Shown here: positions 14,621 through 23,756 of the stretch, piece by piece
How positions within the stretch are numbered: the stretch's first letter is position 1
Layout of the letters: each line of letters begins with the position of its first letter
DNA from: Defluviicoccus sp.
GTDB lineage: Bacteria; Pseudomonadota; Alphaproteobacteria; MPNO01
Assembly (NCBI GenBank): GCA_028820505.1
Contig: JAPPIT010000208.1
Location: forward strand, 1 to 38,986
DNA: 38,986 nt
Direction: 5' to 3'
Notes under the pieces: generated by a model
Databases searched by the model: none
What the model saw: the letters and a program-made list of their open reading frames with translations, nothing else
What the model was told of the DNA's origin: nothing
Position numbers and translations under genes: made by a program

Positions 14621-16179
14621 AGCTCGGTCTCCCGCAACTCCGAGATCCCGAGCGGCGCGCCGATCTCGGCGGTGAGCAGAAGCACCTGTTCCTGGCGGAA
14701 GCTCGACGCCCGGCGCGCGCCCTCCGGAAGCGGCACAGATTCATGGAGCGTGCCTTCCCGGCCGGCCGACGATGCCCGGTCGCTGAAGCCCGAGACGATC
14801 AGCGTCTCGCCCCGGCGCAGCCGCTGCGTCGCCTGGACCCCCCGGTCGGCGTAGACCGGAAGCTGGATGCGCGCGGACTCGGTGCCGAACACCGCGAAGG
14901 TGGGACGGTCCCTGAGAGACGCCACCAACCGCACCAGAACCTCGTCCGGAGCCGTGATCCGCGCGGTGTAGCTCAGCGAGAAGCCCGAGCTGATCTCGCC
15001 CGGGCGCAGCGACGTCCGCGTGCCGCTGTCGGTGCTCGTCGTCGTGATCTCTCGCAGATAGGCGGTCTTGAGGAGCTCGTAGAACTGCGCCGGCTTGCCG
15101 TTGAGCGAGGGCACGTCGGCCGACAGCACCCGCGACGCCGTGCCCAGGCTCCGGAGCGCCCTCAGCGTCGCCCTGAAGGTGTCGGTCCCTCCCGGCAGGT
15201 CCGCCCCCGGGCGCACCACCGCGATCCGGCCACTGCCGATGTCGAGCCGGAGACGCTGGTCGAAGATCCGGTCGATCAGCGCGACGAGGCCGACCTGGTA
15301 ATCCGCGTCCCGCTCGAAGCGGACCGCGTACATGTGCGCCGAGATCGTCACCGGCCGGAGCACCGAGCGGTTGAGATGGCGCAGGTAGCCGCGCACCCGG
15401 GCGAGCGTCGCCGGCGTCCCGGACACGGTTACCGTCGCGTTGCCGGGCGACACTGCGAGATCGGCGTCCGCACCGGCCAGCCGCTCGAGCTCCTGCTCGA
15501 TCTCCGACCACGGCTCGAACCGGGTCCGCGTCGAGATCGACTGCGTCGCGCCCCCGGTCGAGCCCTGCGCGCCGCTCCGGTCCGCCGTCGTGGTCCTCGC
15601 CGAATAGTCCTGGCTGCCCGCCAGCGCGTTGATCCCGAAGGTCACCGTCCGGCGGCGTACCACCTCGACGCGGCCGTCGGCGAAGCGCCACTCGTAGCCG
15701 CCTACCGCGCTCCACGCGTCCAGCAGACGCGGCAGCGGACCGGTCCAGATCCCCGCCGCCGGCGTCCAGCCGTCGCCCAACGCGCGTGCGAAACCCTCTA
15801 CAGGGGATGTTCCCGAGGACGGTCCGATCAAGCGGACCGGCACGTCTGTCGCGGCTTCGATCCGCAAGGCAAGCACGCGGTCGCTCTCGATGTCGCCGAG
15901 GGGGAGCGTCACGCCATCCGGCGCGCTCAGCGCCTGCGGCAGGCCATCGCCATCGCGCGGGGCGATCGGCTCGATCGCCAGCCACGGGCGCTTCGACACG
16001 CGGATCGAGGACCAGCGCGGGCCGGCCTCCTCATTCAGCCCATCCAGACGCTCGCGAACCGCCTCCGCGTCGCTCCGCGCATCGCGCTCGCTCCGGCCAA
16101 GCTCGCCACAGCCTGTCGCAACCGCTACAAGAAGCGCCCACGACACCGCCGCCAACGGCCAGGAATTGCACCTTGACAC
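14617..16179 (-). CDS. pilN: PilN, outer-membrane secretin lipoprotein
   Basis: The 520-residue protein has a lipoprotein signal ending VATGC (Cys24). An N-terminal domain follows, then an N1-like domain (around 225-275, with DADLAVSPGNATVTVSGTPA), and a C-terminal secretin core containing DEVLVRLVASLRDRPTF and a late GETLIVSGFSDR motif. R64 PilN and BfpB are lipidated secretins of this size that form the outer-membrane pore for the type IVb pilus. The start chosen is GTG 16179; there is no strong Shine-Dalgarno, so a nearby TTG or GTG inside the signal remains possible. It is the first gene of the operon and is transcribed divergently from lysC. Confidence 0.85.
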   Translation of the reverse strand: MSRCNSWPLAAVSWALLVAVATGCGELGRSERDARSDAEAVRERLDGLNEEAGPRWSSIRVSKRPWLAIEPIAPRDGDGLPQALSAPDGVTLPLGDIESDRVLALRIEAATDVPVRLIGPSSGTSPVEGFARALGDGWTPAAGIWTGPLPRLLDAWSAVGGYEWRFADGRVEVVRRRTVTFGINALAGSQDYSARTTTADRSGAQGSTGGATQSISTRTRFEPWSEIEQELERLAGADADLAVSPGNATVTVSGTPATLARVRGYLRHLNRSVLRPVTISAHMYAVRFERDADYQVGLVALIDRIFDQRLRLDIGSGRIAVVRPGADLPGGTDTFRATLRALRSLGTASRVLSADVPSLNGKPAQFYELLKTAYLREITTTSTDSGTRTSLRPGEISSGFSLSYTARITAPDEVLVRLVASLRDRPTFAVFGTESARIQLPVYADRGVQATQRLRRGETLIVSGFSDRASSAGREGTLHESVPLPEGARRASSFRQEQVLLLTAEIGAPLGISELRETEL

Positions 16180-16373
16180 TGAATCCGGCAGGGATGATGC
16201 TCCCTAGCAGAACCCATGTTCATGGAAATGACTGCCGCCATATCACGCCCTCGCGGAAGGGCCAGCCGGATGTCGTGCCGGGCCTCGCGGCGGCGTCGGG
16301 TAGCATGGCCCCGAGACGGCCGGAACTCCAGCGTATGCGGCTTGGCGCCGTCCGGGCAGAGGAGCGCTGACGG
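16180..16373. promoter_or_regulatory. Divergent control region between pilN and lysC, with a 12-base palindrome
   Basis: This 194-base gap separates the leftward pilus operon and rightward lysC, so promoters for both should lie here. A near-perfect inverted repeat, CCATG-TT-CATGG (16214-16225), lies 35 bases ahead of the pilN start and could be an operator. A TTGACA at 16173-16178 (plus strand, just inside pilN) has only a weak -10 candidate 17 bases on (GATGCT). lysC has a good ribosome site (GAGGAG, 9 bases before its GTG). The promoter assignments are tentative. Confidence 0.3.
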
Positions 16374-17600
16374 GTGCGTCTGGTCCAGAAATTCGGTGGG
16401 ACCTCGGTTTCCGACATCGACCGTATCCGCGCGGCCGCCGGGCGCGTCGCGGCCGCCGTCGAGGCAGGCAACGAGGTCGCCGTGGTCGTCTCCGCGATGG
16501 CCGGCACCACCGACCGGCTCGTCGAATGGACCCGCGAGATCGCGCCTTTCCACGACGCGCGCGAATACGACGTCGTAGTCTCGTCCGGAGAGCAGGCGAC
16601 GGTCGGGCTTATGGCGCTCGCGCTCCAGGCGGCGGGCGTCGACGCGCGGTCATGGCTCGGGTGGCAGGTCCCGATCCTGACCGACGACGTCCACGGGCGC
16701 GCGCGCATCAGCGACATCGACGCGGGCGAACTCCTCAACCGGATGGCCCAGGGCCAGGTGCCGGTGGTCGCGGGGTTCCAGGGGTTGAGCTCCGCGCGGC
16801 GTATCACGACGCTCGGGCGCGGCGGCTCCGATACGTCGGCGGTCGCCCTCGCCGCGGCGCTGGACGCCGATCGCTGCGACATCTTCACCGACGTGGACGG
16901 GATCTATACCACGGACCCGCGCATCGTCGCCAAGGCGCGCAAGCTCGACAAGGTGACCTTCGAGGAGATGCTGGAAATGGCGTCCCAGGGCGCCAGGGTG
17001 CTGCAGACGCGGTCGGTCGAGATGGCCATGAACCACGGAATCGAGCTGCAGGTTCTGTCGAGTTTCGTGGACGCACCCGGTACCTTTGTCGTCAACGAGG
17101 ACGAGGACGTGGAACAGCAAGTCGTCAGCGGCATCGCCTACACGAGGGACGAAGCCAAGATCACCATCGTGGGCGTGCCCGACCGTCCCGGGGTTGCAGC
17201 GGCCATTTTCGGCCCGCTCGCCGATACCAGCATCAACGTCGACCTGATCGTCCAGAACGTCTCGGCGGACGGGCGGCAGACCGACATAACCTTCACCGTG
17301 GGACAGTCCGATTACGAGCGCGCGCTTGCCATCATCGAGGCCGCGCGAGAGCAGATCGGGTTCGGCCGGGTGGAGGGCGACCCGGAGGTGGTCAAGATCT
17401 CCGTGATCGGGGTCGGCATGCGTTCCCACGCCGGCGTCGCGCAGAAGATGTTCAACGCGCTGGCGGAGAAGGGCATCAACATCCAGGTGATATCGACCTC
17501 CGAGATCAAGGTGAGCGTCCTGCTGGCCGAGGAGTACACCGAGCTCGCCTTGCGTTCGCTCCACACCGCCTACGGGCTCGACGACGGGGAGACCGCATGA
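16374..17600 (+). CDS. lysC: Aspartate kinase
   Basis: Phosphorylates aspartate, the first step towards lysine, threonine, methionine and diaminopimelate. The 408-residue protein opens with RLVQKFGGTSV, the aspartokinase signature, and carries SGEQATVGLMA and GRGGSDTSAVALAAALDADRC for substrate and ATP binding. Two ACT domains at the C-terminus (about 265-330 and 345-408, with DRPGVAAAIFGPLAD and GINIQVISTSEIKVS) bind the inhibitor amino acids. Start GTG 16374 with GAGGAG nine bases upstream. It is the first gene of the plus-strand core block, near ptsP as in many alphaproteobacteria. Confidence 0.97.
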   Translation: MRLVQKFGGTSVSDIDRIRAAAGRVAAAVEAGNEVAVVVSAMAGTTDRLVEWTREIAPFHDAREYDVVVSSGEQATVGLMALALQAAGVDARSWLGWQVPILTDDVHGRARISDIDAGELLNRMAQGQVPVVAGFQGLSSARRITTLGRGGSDTSAVALAAALDADRCDIFTDVDGIYTTDPRIVAKARKLDKVTFEEMLEMASQGARVLQTRSVEMAMNHGIELQVLSSFVDAPGTFVVNEDEDVEQQVVSGIAYTRDEAKITIVGVPDRPGVAAAIFGPLADTSINVDLIVQNVSADGRQTDITFTVGQSDYERALAIIEAAREQIGFGRVEGDPEVVKISVIGVGMRSHAGVAQKMFNALAEKGINIQVISTSEIKVSVLLAEEYTELALRSLHTAYGLDDGETA

Positions 17601-17634
17601 GCACGGCGGCTTCGCGACCTTCTGAAGACGCGGA

Positions 17635-18666
17635 ATGAAACGGCCCGCGGCACGAGCCCGGCTCGATGGCCTGTGGCGCCGGGGCTGCGAGTTCCTCGGC
17701 GTCGAGTACGCGATCCTCGGCGGCGCCATGACCTGGGTGTCGGAGCGCAACCTGGTGTCGGCGCTGTCGAACGCCGGCGGATTCGGCGTGATCGCCTGCG
17801 GCGCGATGACGCCCGACCTGCTGAGCGGCGAGATCGCGGCCACGGACGGCCTCACGTCGCAACCCTACGGCGTCAATCTGATCACCCTCCATCCCGAGCT
17901 CGATACGCTGATCGACGTCTGCGCCGACCACCGGGTCGCGCATGTCATCCTGGCCGGCGGGCTGCCGCCTGCCACGGCGATCAAGCGGATCAGGGGGAGC
18001 GGCGCGCGGGTTCTGTGCTTCGCGCCCACGCTGGCGGTCGCACGCCGGCTGGTGCGGCTGGGCGCGGATGCGATCGTCATCGAGGGCGCCGAGGCGGGCG
18101 GTCATGTCGGGCCGGTGGCGACCAGCGTGCTCGCGCAGGAGATTCTGCCCAACATGGACCAGGTGCCGGTGTTCGTCGCGGGCGGGATCGGACGCGGCGA
18201 TGCGATCCTGGGATATCTGGAGCTCGGCGCCTCGGGCTGCCAGCTCGGCACCCGGTTCGTCTGCGCGACCGAGTCGATAGCCCATCCCGACTTCAAGCGC
18301 GCCTTCATCCGCGCCAACGCGCGCGATGCCGTGACCTCGGTGCAAATCGATCCCGACTTCCCGGTGACGCCCGTCCGCGCGCTTCAGAACAGGGGCACGC
18401 AGGAATTCATCGAGACCCAGAGACGGGTGATCGCCAAGGTCCGCGCGGGGGAGATGGCACAGGACGAGGCACAGCTCGAAATCGAGCATTTCTGGGCCGG
18501 CGCGCTGCGGCGCGCGGTCATCGACGGCGACGTCGAGTCCGGATCCCTGATGGCAGGACAAAGCGTCGGCATGGTCGTCAGCGAACAACCGACCGCGGAA
18601 ATCATCCGCGAACTCTTCGAACAGGCGCTCGCGGCCGTCGAGGCGAGGGCCGGACTGCCGGAGTGA
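17635..18666 (+). CDS. Nitronate monooxygenase-family FMN protein
   Basis: The 343-residue TIM-barrel protein belongs to the 2-nitropropane dioxygenase / FabK-like family. It has the N-terminal GGAMTWVSERNLVSALSNAGG segment, VIEGAEAGGHVGP (phosphate and FMN-binding glycines with the catalytic-region His) and VFVAGGIGRGDAI. These enzymes oxidise alkyl nitronates or, as FabK relatives, reduce enoyl-ACP; sequence alone does not decide the substrate. It lies 34 bases after lysC and 5 bases before ptsP, apparently in the same transcript. The ribosome site is weak. Confidence 0.85.
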   Translation: MKRPAARARLDGLWRRGCEFLGVEYAILGGAMTWVSERNLVSALSNAGGFGVIACGAMTPDLLSGEIAATDGLTSQPYGVNLITLHPELDTLIDVCADHRVAHVILAGGLPPATAIKRIRGSGARVLCFAPTLAVARRLVRLGADAIVIEGAEAGGHVGPVATSVLAQEILPNMDQVPVFVAGGIGRGDAILGYLELGASGCQLGTRFVCATESIAHPDFKRAFIRANARDAVTSVQIDPDFPVTPVRALQNRGTQEFIETQRRVIAKVRAGEMAQDEAQLEIEHFWAGALRRAVIDGDVESGSLMAGQSVGMVVSEQPTAEIIRELFEQALAAVEARAGLPE

Positions 18667-18671
18667 CCGCA

Positions 18672-20948
18672 ATGGTGCAGACAGGCATCGGCGGTCATCG
18701 CCAAGCGCTCCGGAGCCTCCGGACGATCATGGCCGGCGACGGCTCGGCGCAGGAGCGCCTCGACCGGATCGTCAAGGTGATCGCGGCCGAGATGGTCGCC
18801 GAAGTGTGCTCGGTCTACGTGATGCGCGCGGGCGAGCTGCTGGAGTTGTTCGCGACGGAAGGCCTCAACCCGTCGGCGGTGCACCGCACCCGCCTCAGGG
18901 TCGGCGAAGGGCTCGTGGGCGAGGTTGCGGCGCGCGCGCGCCCCCTCAACCTGCCGGACGCCCAGAGCCACCCGCTGTTCAGCTACCGGCCGGAGACCGG
19001 GGAAGAGATTTACCACTCTCTCCTGGGCGTGCCGGTGCTCCGCGGCGGACGGGTGCGGGGCGTGCTGGTGGTCCAGAACCGGGCCCAGAGGCATTACACC
19101 GAAGAAGAGGTCGAAACGCTCGAGGTGATCGCCGTCATCATCGCCGAGCTGATCGCCTCGGGCGGGCTGGTCAGCCCGATCGAGACCGCGCCGGCGCAAG
19201 GCAACGCGATCCTCGCCATACGCCTGGAGGGGGTCAGGATCAACGAGGGCCTCGCCATGGGCGAGGCGGTCCATCACACCCCGCGGGTCGCGGTTCCCCA
19301 ACTCCTTGCCGACGACGCCGATACCGAGCACCGGCGGCTGGCCGAGGCGCTGTCCTCGATGCACAGCGAACTCGACGACATGTTGACGCACGACGCGTTG
19401 GGCCGGCCGGGAGAGCATCGCGACGTGCTGGAAGCGTACCGCAAGTTCGCGGAGGACCGGGGATGGCTGCGGCGGATCCGCGAGGCGATCGACGGAGGCC
19501 TGACCGCCGAGGCCGCGGTCCAGAAGGTTCTCGACGATACCCGGGCGAGGATGCGCCAGATCACCGACCCCTATCTGGCGGAACGGATGGCGGATCTGGA
19601 GGATCTCGCGTACAGGCTGCTACATCACCTTTCGGGAGAGGTTCGCCCCGCCGAGCTCGGGGAGCAGCCGGAATCGGTGGTGCTCGTCGCTCACTCGATC
19701 GGTCCGGCCGAGCTTCTCGACTATGCAGGGAAGCGACTGAAGGCGCTCATCCTCGAGGAAGGCTCGTCCAATTCGCACGTCGCGATAGTCGCTCGTGCGC
19801 TCGACATCCCGGTGGTCGGCCGGGTCAAGGACGCCCTGTCGCAGGTCGACCCGATGGATCCGGTGATCGTCGACGGCGACCATTCCCAAGTTTACGTCCG
19901 GCCGGGCGAGGATATCCAGCAGATGGTGTCCGAGCATTTTTCCGAGCGCCAGCGGCGTCTCGCCGCCTACAGCGCGCAGCGCGACGAGCCCGCCGTCACG
20001 CGCGACGGGGTGGAGATCAGCCTCAACATCAACGCCGGTCTCCTGATGGATCTCCAGTCGCTCGACGCGAGCGGGGCGGACGGAATCGGGCTCTACCGCA
20101 CGGAAATCCCTTTCATGGTCCATTCGGAGTTTCCGAGCGTCGACGCCCAAACCGACCTCTACCGCCGCGTGCTCGAGGGCGCCGCGGGAAGGCCCGTCAA
20201 GTTCCGCACCCTGGATATCGGCGGCGACAAGCAACTGCCCTATTTCCGCGAATCCGTCGACCAAAATCCCGCCATGGGCTGGCGGTCGATCCGGGTCGCG
20301 CTGGACCGGCCGAGCATGCTGCGCCAGCAGCTCCGCGCCCTCATCGTCGCCTGCGACGGACGACCGCTCAGCGTGATGTTCCCCATGATCGCGGAAGTCG
20401 CGGAGTTCCAGGCCGCCCGTTCGATCCTGGACATGGAAATGAACCGGGCGCGGCGCCGCGGCCGACCCATGCCGGAACCGCTCGAAGTGGGCGCCATGCT
20501 GGAAGTTCCCAGCCTGATGTGGCAGCTCGACTCGCTGCTGCCCGAGGTCGATTTCCTCTCCGTCGGCAGCAACGACCTGTTCCAGTTCTTGTTCGCCGTG
20601 GACCGCGGCAATCCGCGGGTCGCGGACCGCTACGACGTGCTTTCCCCGGGTCTGCTCTCGGTGCTGGAAAGTCTGGTCCGACGTTGCGGGGAGCGGGATG
20701 TCGAGCTGTCGCTGTGCGGCGAGATGGCCGGGCGGCCGATCGAGGCGATGGCATTGATCGGCATCGGGTTTCGCAACCTGTCCGCACCCGCGGGCACCGT
20801 GGGGGCGGTGAAAACGATGATCTGCGGGCTGGACGTGCGCGCACTGGCCGGTTTCGTAAATACGCTGTTGAGTCTGCCGGATCACAGCATCAGGGAGCGG
20901 CTGCGGGATTACGCGATCGACCATCGGATCGAGTTAGGCGAACACTGA
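18672..20948 (+). CDS. ptsP: Enzyme I of the nitrogen phosphotransferase system (EI-Ntr)
   Basis: Transfers phosphate from phosphoenolpyruvate to NPr as the first step of the PTS-Ntr regulatory chain. The 758-residue protein has an N-terminal GAF domain (about 20-165) that distinguishes PtsP from sugar-type EI, a helical NPr-binding region (185-320), and the swivelling domain with the phosphorylated His369 in GSSNSHVAIVARALDIP. The C-terminal PEP-binding barrel contains GIGLYRTEIPFM, RTLDIGGDKQLPYF, DFLSVGSNDLFQFLFAVDR and the LCGEMAGRP loop with its reactive Cys. All catalytic elements are present. It starts five bases after the monooxygenase gene. Confidence 0.96.
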   Translation: MVQTGIGGHRQALRSLRTIMAGDGSAQERLDRIVKVIAAEMVAEVCSVYVMRAGELLELFATEGLNPSAVHRTRLRVGEGLVGEVAARARPLNLPDAQSHPLFSYRPETGEEIYHSLLGVPVLRGGRVRGVLVVQNRAQRHYTEEEVETLEVIAVIIAELIASGGLVSPIETAPAQGNAILAIRLEGVRINEGLAMGEAVHHTPRVAVPQLLADDADTEHRRLAEALSSMHSELDDMLTHDALGRPGEHRDVLEAYRKFAEDRGWLRRIREAIDGGLTAEAAVQKVLDDTRARMRQITDPYLAERMADLEDLAYRLLHHLSGEVRPAELGEQPESVVLVAHSIGPAELLDYAGKRLKALILEEGSSNSHVAIVARALDIPVVGRVKDALSQVDPMDPVIVDGDHSQVYVRPGEDIQQMVSEHFSERQRRLAAYSAQRDEPAVTRDGVEISLNINAGLLMDLQSLDASGADGIGLYRTEIPFMVHSEFPSVDAQTDLYRRVLEGAAGRPVKFRTLDIGGDKQLPYFRESVDQNPAMGWRSIRVALDRPSMLRQQLRALIVACDGRPLSVMFPMIAEVAEFQAARSILDMEMNRARRRGRPMPEPLEVGAMLEVPSLMWQLDSLLPEVDFLSVGSNDLFQFLFAVDRGNPRVADRYDVLSPGLLSVLESLVRRCGERDVELSLCGEMAGRPIEAMALIGIGFRNLSAPAGTVGAVKTMICGLDVRALAGFVNTLLSLPDHSIRERLRDYAIDHRIELGEH

Positions 20949-21120
20949 TCCAAGGCGTCCCGCCATAGGAAAAGCTTGGCTTCCATGAGCACGGGTTAAC
21001 CCTATATTCAGGCTTTACACAGGGACGGCCCGGACGGCCATCAGGGGGGCCGAGCCGATCAACAGACCCAAGCGCGCGCCGGATAGCGACGCCTTCGCGG
21101 GCAGGTACGATGCCGTCGAA

Positions 21121-22341
21121 GTGGGCGCGAGCCTGCGCGAGGCCCGGATCCTGCTTCGCCGGAGCCTGCCGGATGTAGCGCGCGACCTGCGCATCCGACA
21201 CACCTATCTGCTGGCCATCGAGGAAGGACGTCTGGAGGACCTGCCGGGCGTCGCATATCAGACCGGCTTCCTGCGCGCCTATGGCAACTATCTGGGGCTC
21301 GACGGGGACGGTCTGGCAGAGGACCTCAAGGAGGCGCGTGACGCGTCGGGGGACCGGGATCCTCTTCAGATGTTCTCCCCCATCGACGAAGGTCATCTGC
21401 CTACCCGGTCGATTTTCCTGCTGGCGGCGCTGCTCGCCATCGCGGTCTACGGCGTTTGGTACTTCGTCTCCAACACCGATGGAGATCCGGTGGAAAGGGT
21501 CGCGGCGCTGCCGGACCGGCTGGCCGGTCTGCTGGACGACGAGCCCGCCGAAAAGAATCCTGCCACGGTCGTACCGCCGTCCAGGCCTGCCCCCGGTTCC
21601 GCGTCTCCGACGCCCGAACCGAAAATCCGCGACGGAAATGTCCAGAGCGGCGGGGAGACCGTGCCGGCGGCCTCCTCCGCGCCGGAATCGTCGACGCGTC
21701 CTGTGGAGCCGAGCGACGCGCCGCCTCCTGCCGAACCCGTTGCCGAGACAACCGCCCCGGACCCGACCGACGAAGCGCCTCCCGCGACGCCGACCGCGGA
21801 GGCGCGTCCTGCGGAACCCGTCGCAGAGCCGGCTCCTTCGGAAACCGCTTCAGAATCGCCTCCCGCGGAGCCCGTTGCCGGGCCGCCCGCCGACGCGCCC
21901 CCGGAAGACGGCGGGACGCGGACCCCGCCTGTCCAGCCTGTCCAGGAGGAGAACGAAGCCGACCCGCCCGTCGAGATCGCCGCGACGACTCTCCCCGCAC
22001 CCGCCCGACCCGTTGGGGAAGTCCCCGGCACGACGCGGGAAACGTCGGCCGCCGACGTCCAGGAAGAAGCCGCGGCTTCGCGTATCGTGCTCCGCGCGGC
22101 GACGGAGAGCTGGATCGAGATCCGTACGGACGATGCGTCGCTGGTGTATTCGGGCTTGCTGCGCCAAGGACAAAGCTATTCCGTCCCCGAACGGCCGGGG
22201 CTCAAGATGGTCACGGGAAATGCGGGAGGCCTTGAGATCGTGGTCGACGGCGAGGCGATCCCGCGGCTCGGCCCGCCGGGTGCGGTCGTACGCGACATCG
22301 CTCTCGATCCCGACAGCCTCCGGGGCCGCGCCAATCCTTGA
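21121..22341 (+). CDS. RodZ-like membrane protein with HTH and DUF4115 domains
   Basis: The 406-residue protein has an N-terminal xre-type HTH (about 1-75, GASLREARILLRRSLPDVA, then LAIEEGRLEDLPG and YQTGFLRAYGNYLGLD), one membrane helix (about 98-116, IFLLAALLAIAVYGVWYF), a long Pro/Ala/Glu-rich linker, and a C-terminal DUF4115 domain (about 320-385, ATESWIEIRTDDASLVYSG). This is the RodZ architecture; RodZ links MreB to the wall-elongation machinery. The frame is open upstream of GTG 21121 without another normal start codon. Homologues usually have about 20 more residues, so the true start could be an unusual codon upstream. Confidence 0.85.
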   Translation: MGASLREARILLRRSLPDVARDLRIRHTYLLAIEEGRLEDLPGVAYQTGFLRAYGNYLGLDGDGLAEDLKEARDASGDRDPLQMFSPIDEGHLPTRSIFLLAALLAIAVYGVWYFVSNTDGDPVERVAALPDRLAGLLDDEPAEKNPATVVPPSRPAPGSASPTPEPKIRDGNVQSGGETVPAASSAPESSTRPVEPSDAPPPAEPVAETTAPDPTDEAPPATPTAEARPAEPVAEPAPSETASESPPAEPVAGPPADAPPEDGGTRTPPVQPVQEENEADPPVEIAATTLPAPARPVGEVPGTTRETSAADVQEEAAASRIVLRAATESWIEIRTDDASLVYSGLLRQGQSYSVPERPGLKMVTGNAGGLEIVVDGEAIPRLGPPGAVVRDIALDPDSLRGRANP

Positions 22342-22348
22342 CCGGGTT

Positions 22349-22367
22349 CGCGGCGGAGCCGCGTTTT
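22349..22367 (+). terminator. Rho-independent terminator after the rodZ-like gene
   Basis: A perfect 6-base-pair hairpin CGCGGC-GGA-GCCGCG followed by TTTT starts 8 bases after the stop codon. It is short but has the classic form and separates the lysC-rodZ transcript from hisS. Confidence 0.6.
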
Positions 22368-22379
22368 CGCCGCTCACTC

Positions 22380-22489
22380 AATTGCGCTATAACCCGCGCG
22401 TTCAAGAGCGCGGGACGCTGCGGATGACTGCGCGAACAAACGAATTCTCCCCGCCGCGCGCCGGCCGGGTCTAGCCGCCGAAGGTCGAC
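22380..22489 (+). promoter_or_regulatory. hisS: hisS leader with putative -10 and a small hairpin
   Basis: A TATAAC hexamer at 22388-22393 lies just after the terminator and could be the -10 of hisS; the matching -35 region is poor (TTTCGC). Immediately after it, CCCGCGC and GCGCGGG (22393-22399 and 22408-22414) form a perfect 7-base-pair stem with an 8-base loop in the leader. No T-box features were seen. The ribosome site GAAGG lies ahead of the ATG. Confidence 0.3.
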
Positions 22490-23734
22490 ATGTCCAAGCT
22501 CCAGCCGGTTCGCGGCACGCACGATCTCCTGCCCGACCGGGCGCGCGCCTTCCGTCGCGTTGCCGATGCCGCGCGGACGGTCGCGGGCCGTTACGGCTAT
22601 CACGAGATGGCGACGCCGATCTTCGAGTTTTCCGAGGTCTTCAAGCGCACGCTGGGCGACACGTCGGACATAGTGACCAAGGAGATGTACACCTTCACCG
22701 ACCGCAGCGGCGCCGAGGTGACGCTGCGTCCCGAAGGAACCGCGGGCGTGGCCCGTGCCGTCATCTCGGGCGGTCTCGCCCAGCGGATGCCGCTCAAATA
22801 CTTCTATGCCGGGCCGATGTTCCGCCACGAGAGGCCCCAGAAGGGACGGCTGCGCCAGTTCCACCAGATCGGCGTCGAGTTGCTCGGCGTCGGAGAACCT
22901 GTCGGCGACGTCGAGGTCATCGCGCTGGGCGCCGCGATTCTGGAAGAGCTCGGCGTCGCCGGGCAGACGGTGCTGGAACTCAACACGCTCGGCAATACGG
23001 GGAGCCGCGAAGCCTATCGCGGTGTGCTGGTCGACTACCTGGAAGCCCGGCGGGCGGAGCTGTCCGAGGACAGCGTTTCGAGACTCGCGCGCAACCCGCT
23101 TCGGATCCTCGATTCGAAAAACCCGGGAGATCGCGCGGTCGTCGCGGAAGCGCCTCTGCTCGGCGACAGCCTGGATGACCAGTCGGCGGATTTCTTCGCT
23201 TCCGTCCGCGCCGGGCTCGACCGGCTGGGGATCGCCTATACGCTGAACCCGCGTCTGGTTCGCGGACTCGACTATTACTGCCATACGGCATTCGAGTTCA
23301 CCACCGATGCGCTCGGCGCCCAGGGCGCGGTTATCGCCGGCGGACGCTATGACGGGCTGGTCGCCCAGATGGGCGGACCCCAGACGGCCGGCATCGGCTG
23401 GGCCGGCGGCATAGAGCGCCTGTCGATGCTGGCGGACGAACCGGACCCGCCGCCGCGGCCGATCGCGCTGGTTCCCGTGGGCCCGGAGGCGGAGGCCGAG
23501 ACCCTCGCCCTCGCCGACAGGCTGCGGCGCGCGGGACTGGTCATCGAGCTCGGCTACCGGGGCAACCTGAAACGGCGGTTGAGCCGTGCGGATCGTCTCG
23601 ACGCGCGCGCGGCGGTCATCCTCGGCGAAGACGAGCTCGCGCGGGACGTGGCGACGGTGCGCGACCTCGATAGCGGCGACCAGGAAGAGGTCGCTTTGTC
23701 CGCCCTGGCCGACCGGCTGGCGCTGTTTTCGTGA
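22490..23734 (+). CDS. hisS: Histidyl-tRNA synthetase
   Basis: Charges tRNA-His. The 414-residue class II synthetase has the opening [12 protein letters not shown], motif 2 region ([25 protein letters not shown], of which [16 protein letters not shown] is diagnostic), the histidine-binding [13 protein letters not shown] and motif 3 ([11 protein letters not shown]). A C-terminal anticodon-binding domain follows (about 325-414). Length is normal. In related genomes ispG often lies just upstream of hisS; here the rodZ-like gene is followed directly by hisS after a terminator. Confidence 0.97.
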   Translation: MSKLQPVRGTHDLLPDRARAFRRVADAARTVAGRYGYHEMATPIFEFSEVFKRTLGDTSDIVTKEMYTFTDRSGAEVTLRPEGTAGVARAVISGGLAQRMPLKYFYAGPMFRHERPQKGRLRQFHQIGVELLGVGEPVGDVEVIALGAAILEELGVAGQTVLELNTLGNTGSREAYRGVLVDYLEARRAELSEDSVSRLARNPLRILDSKNPGDRAVVAEAPLLGDSLDDQSADFFASVRAGLDRLGIAYTLNPRLVRGLDYYCHTAFEFTTDALGAQGAVIAGGRYDGLVAQMGGPQTAGIGWAGGIERLSMLADEPDPPPRPIALVPVGPEAEAETLALADRLRRAGLVIELGYRGNLKRRLSRADRLDARAAVILGEDELARDVATVRDLDSGDQEEVALSALADRLALFS

Positions 23735-23756
23735 GGGAGCGGTTCGGCGGGTGAGC

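Noticed and set aside
17597..17637. A 12-codon leader-like frame (MSTAASRPSEDAE) between lysC and the monooxygenase gene
   Set aside because: It overlaps the lysC stop and has no run of regulatory codons or attenuator hairpin; probably chance.
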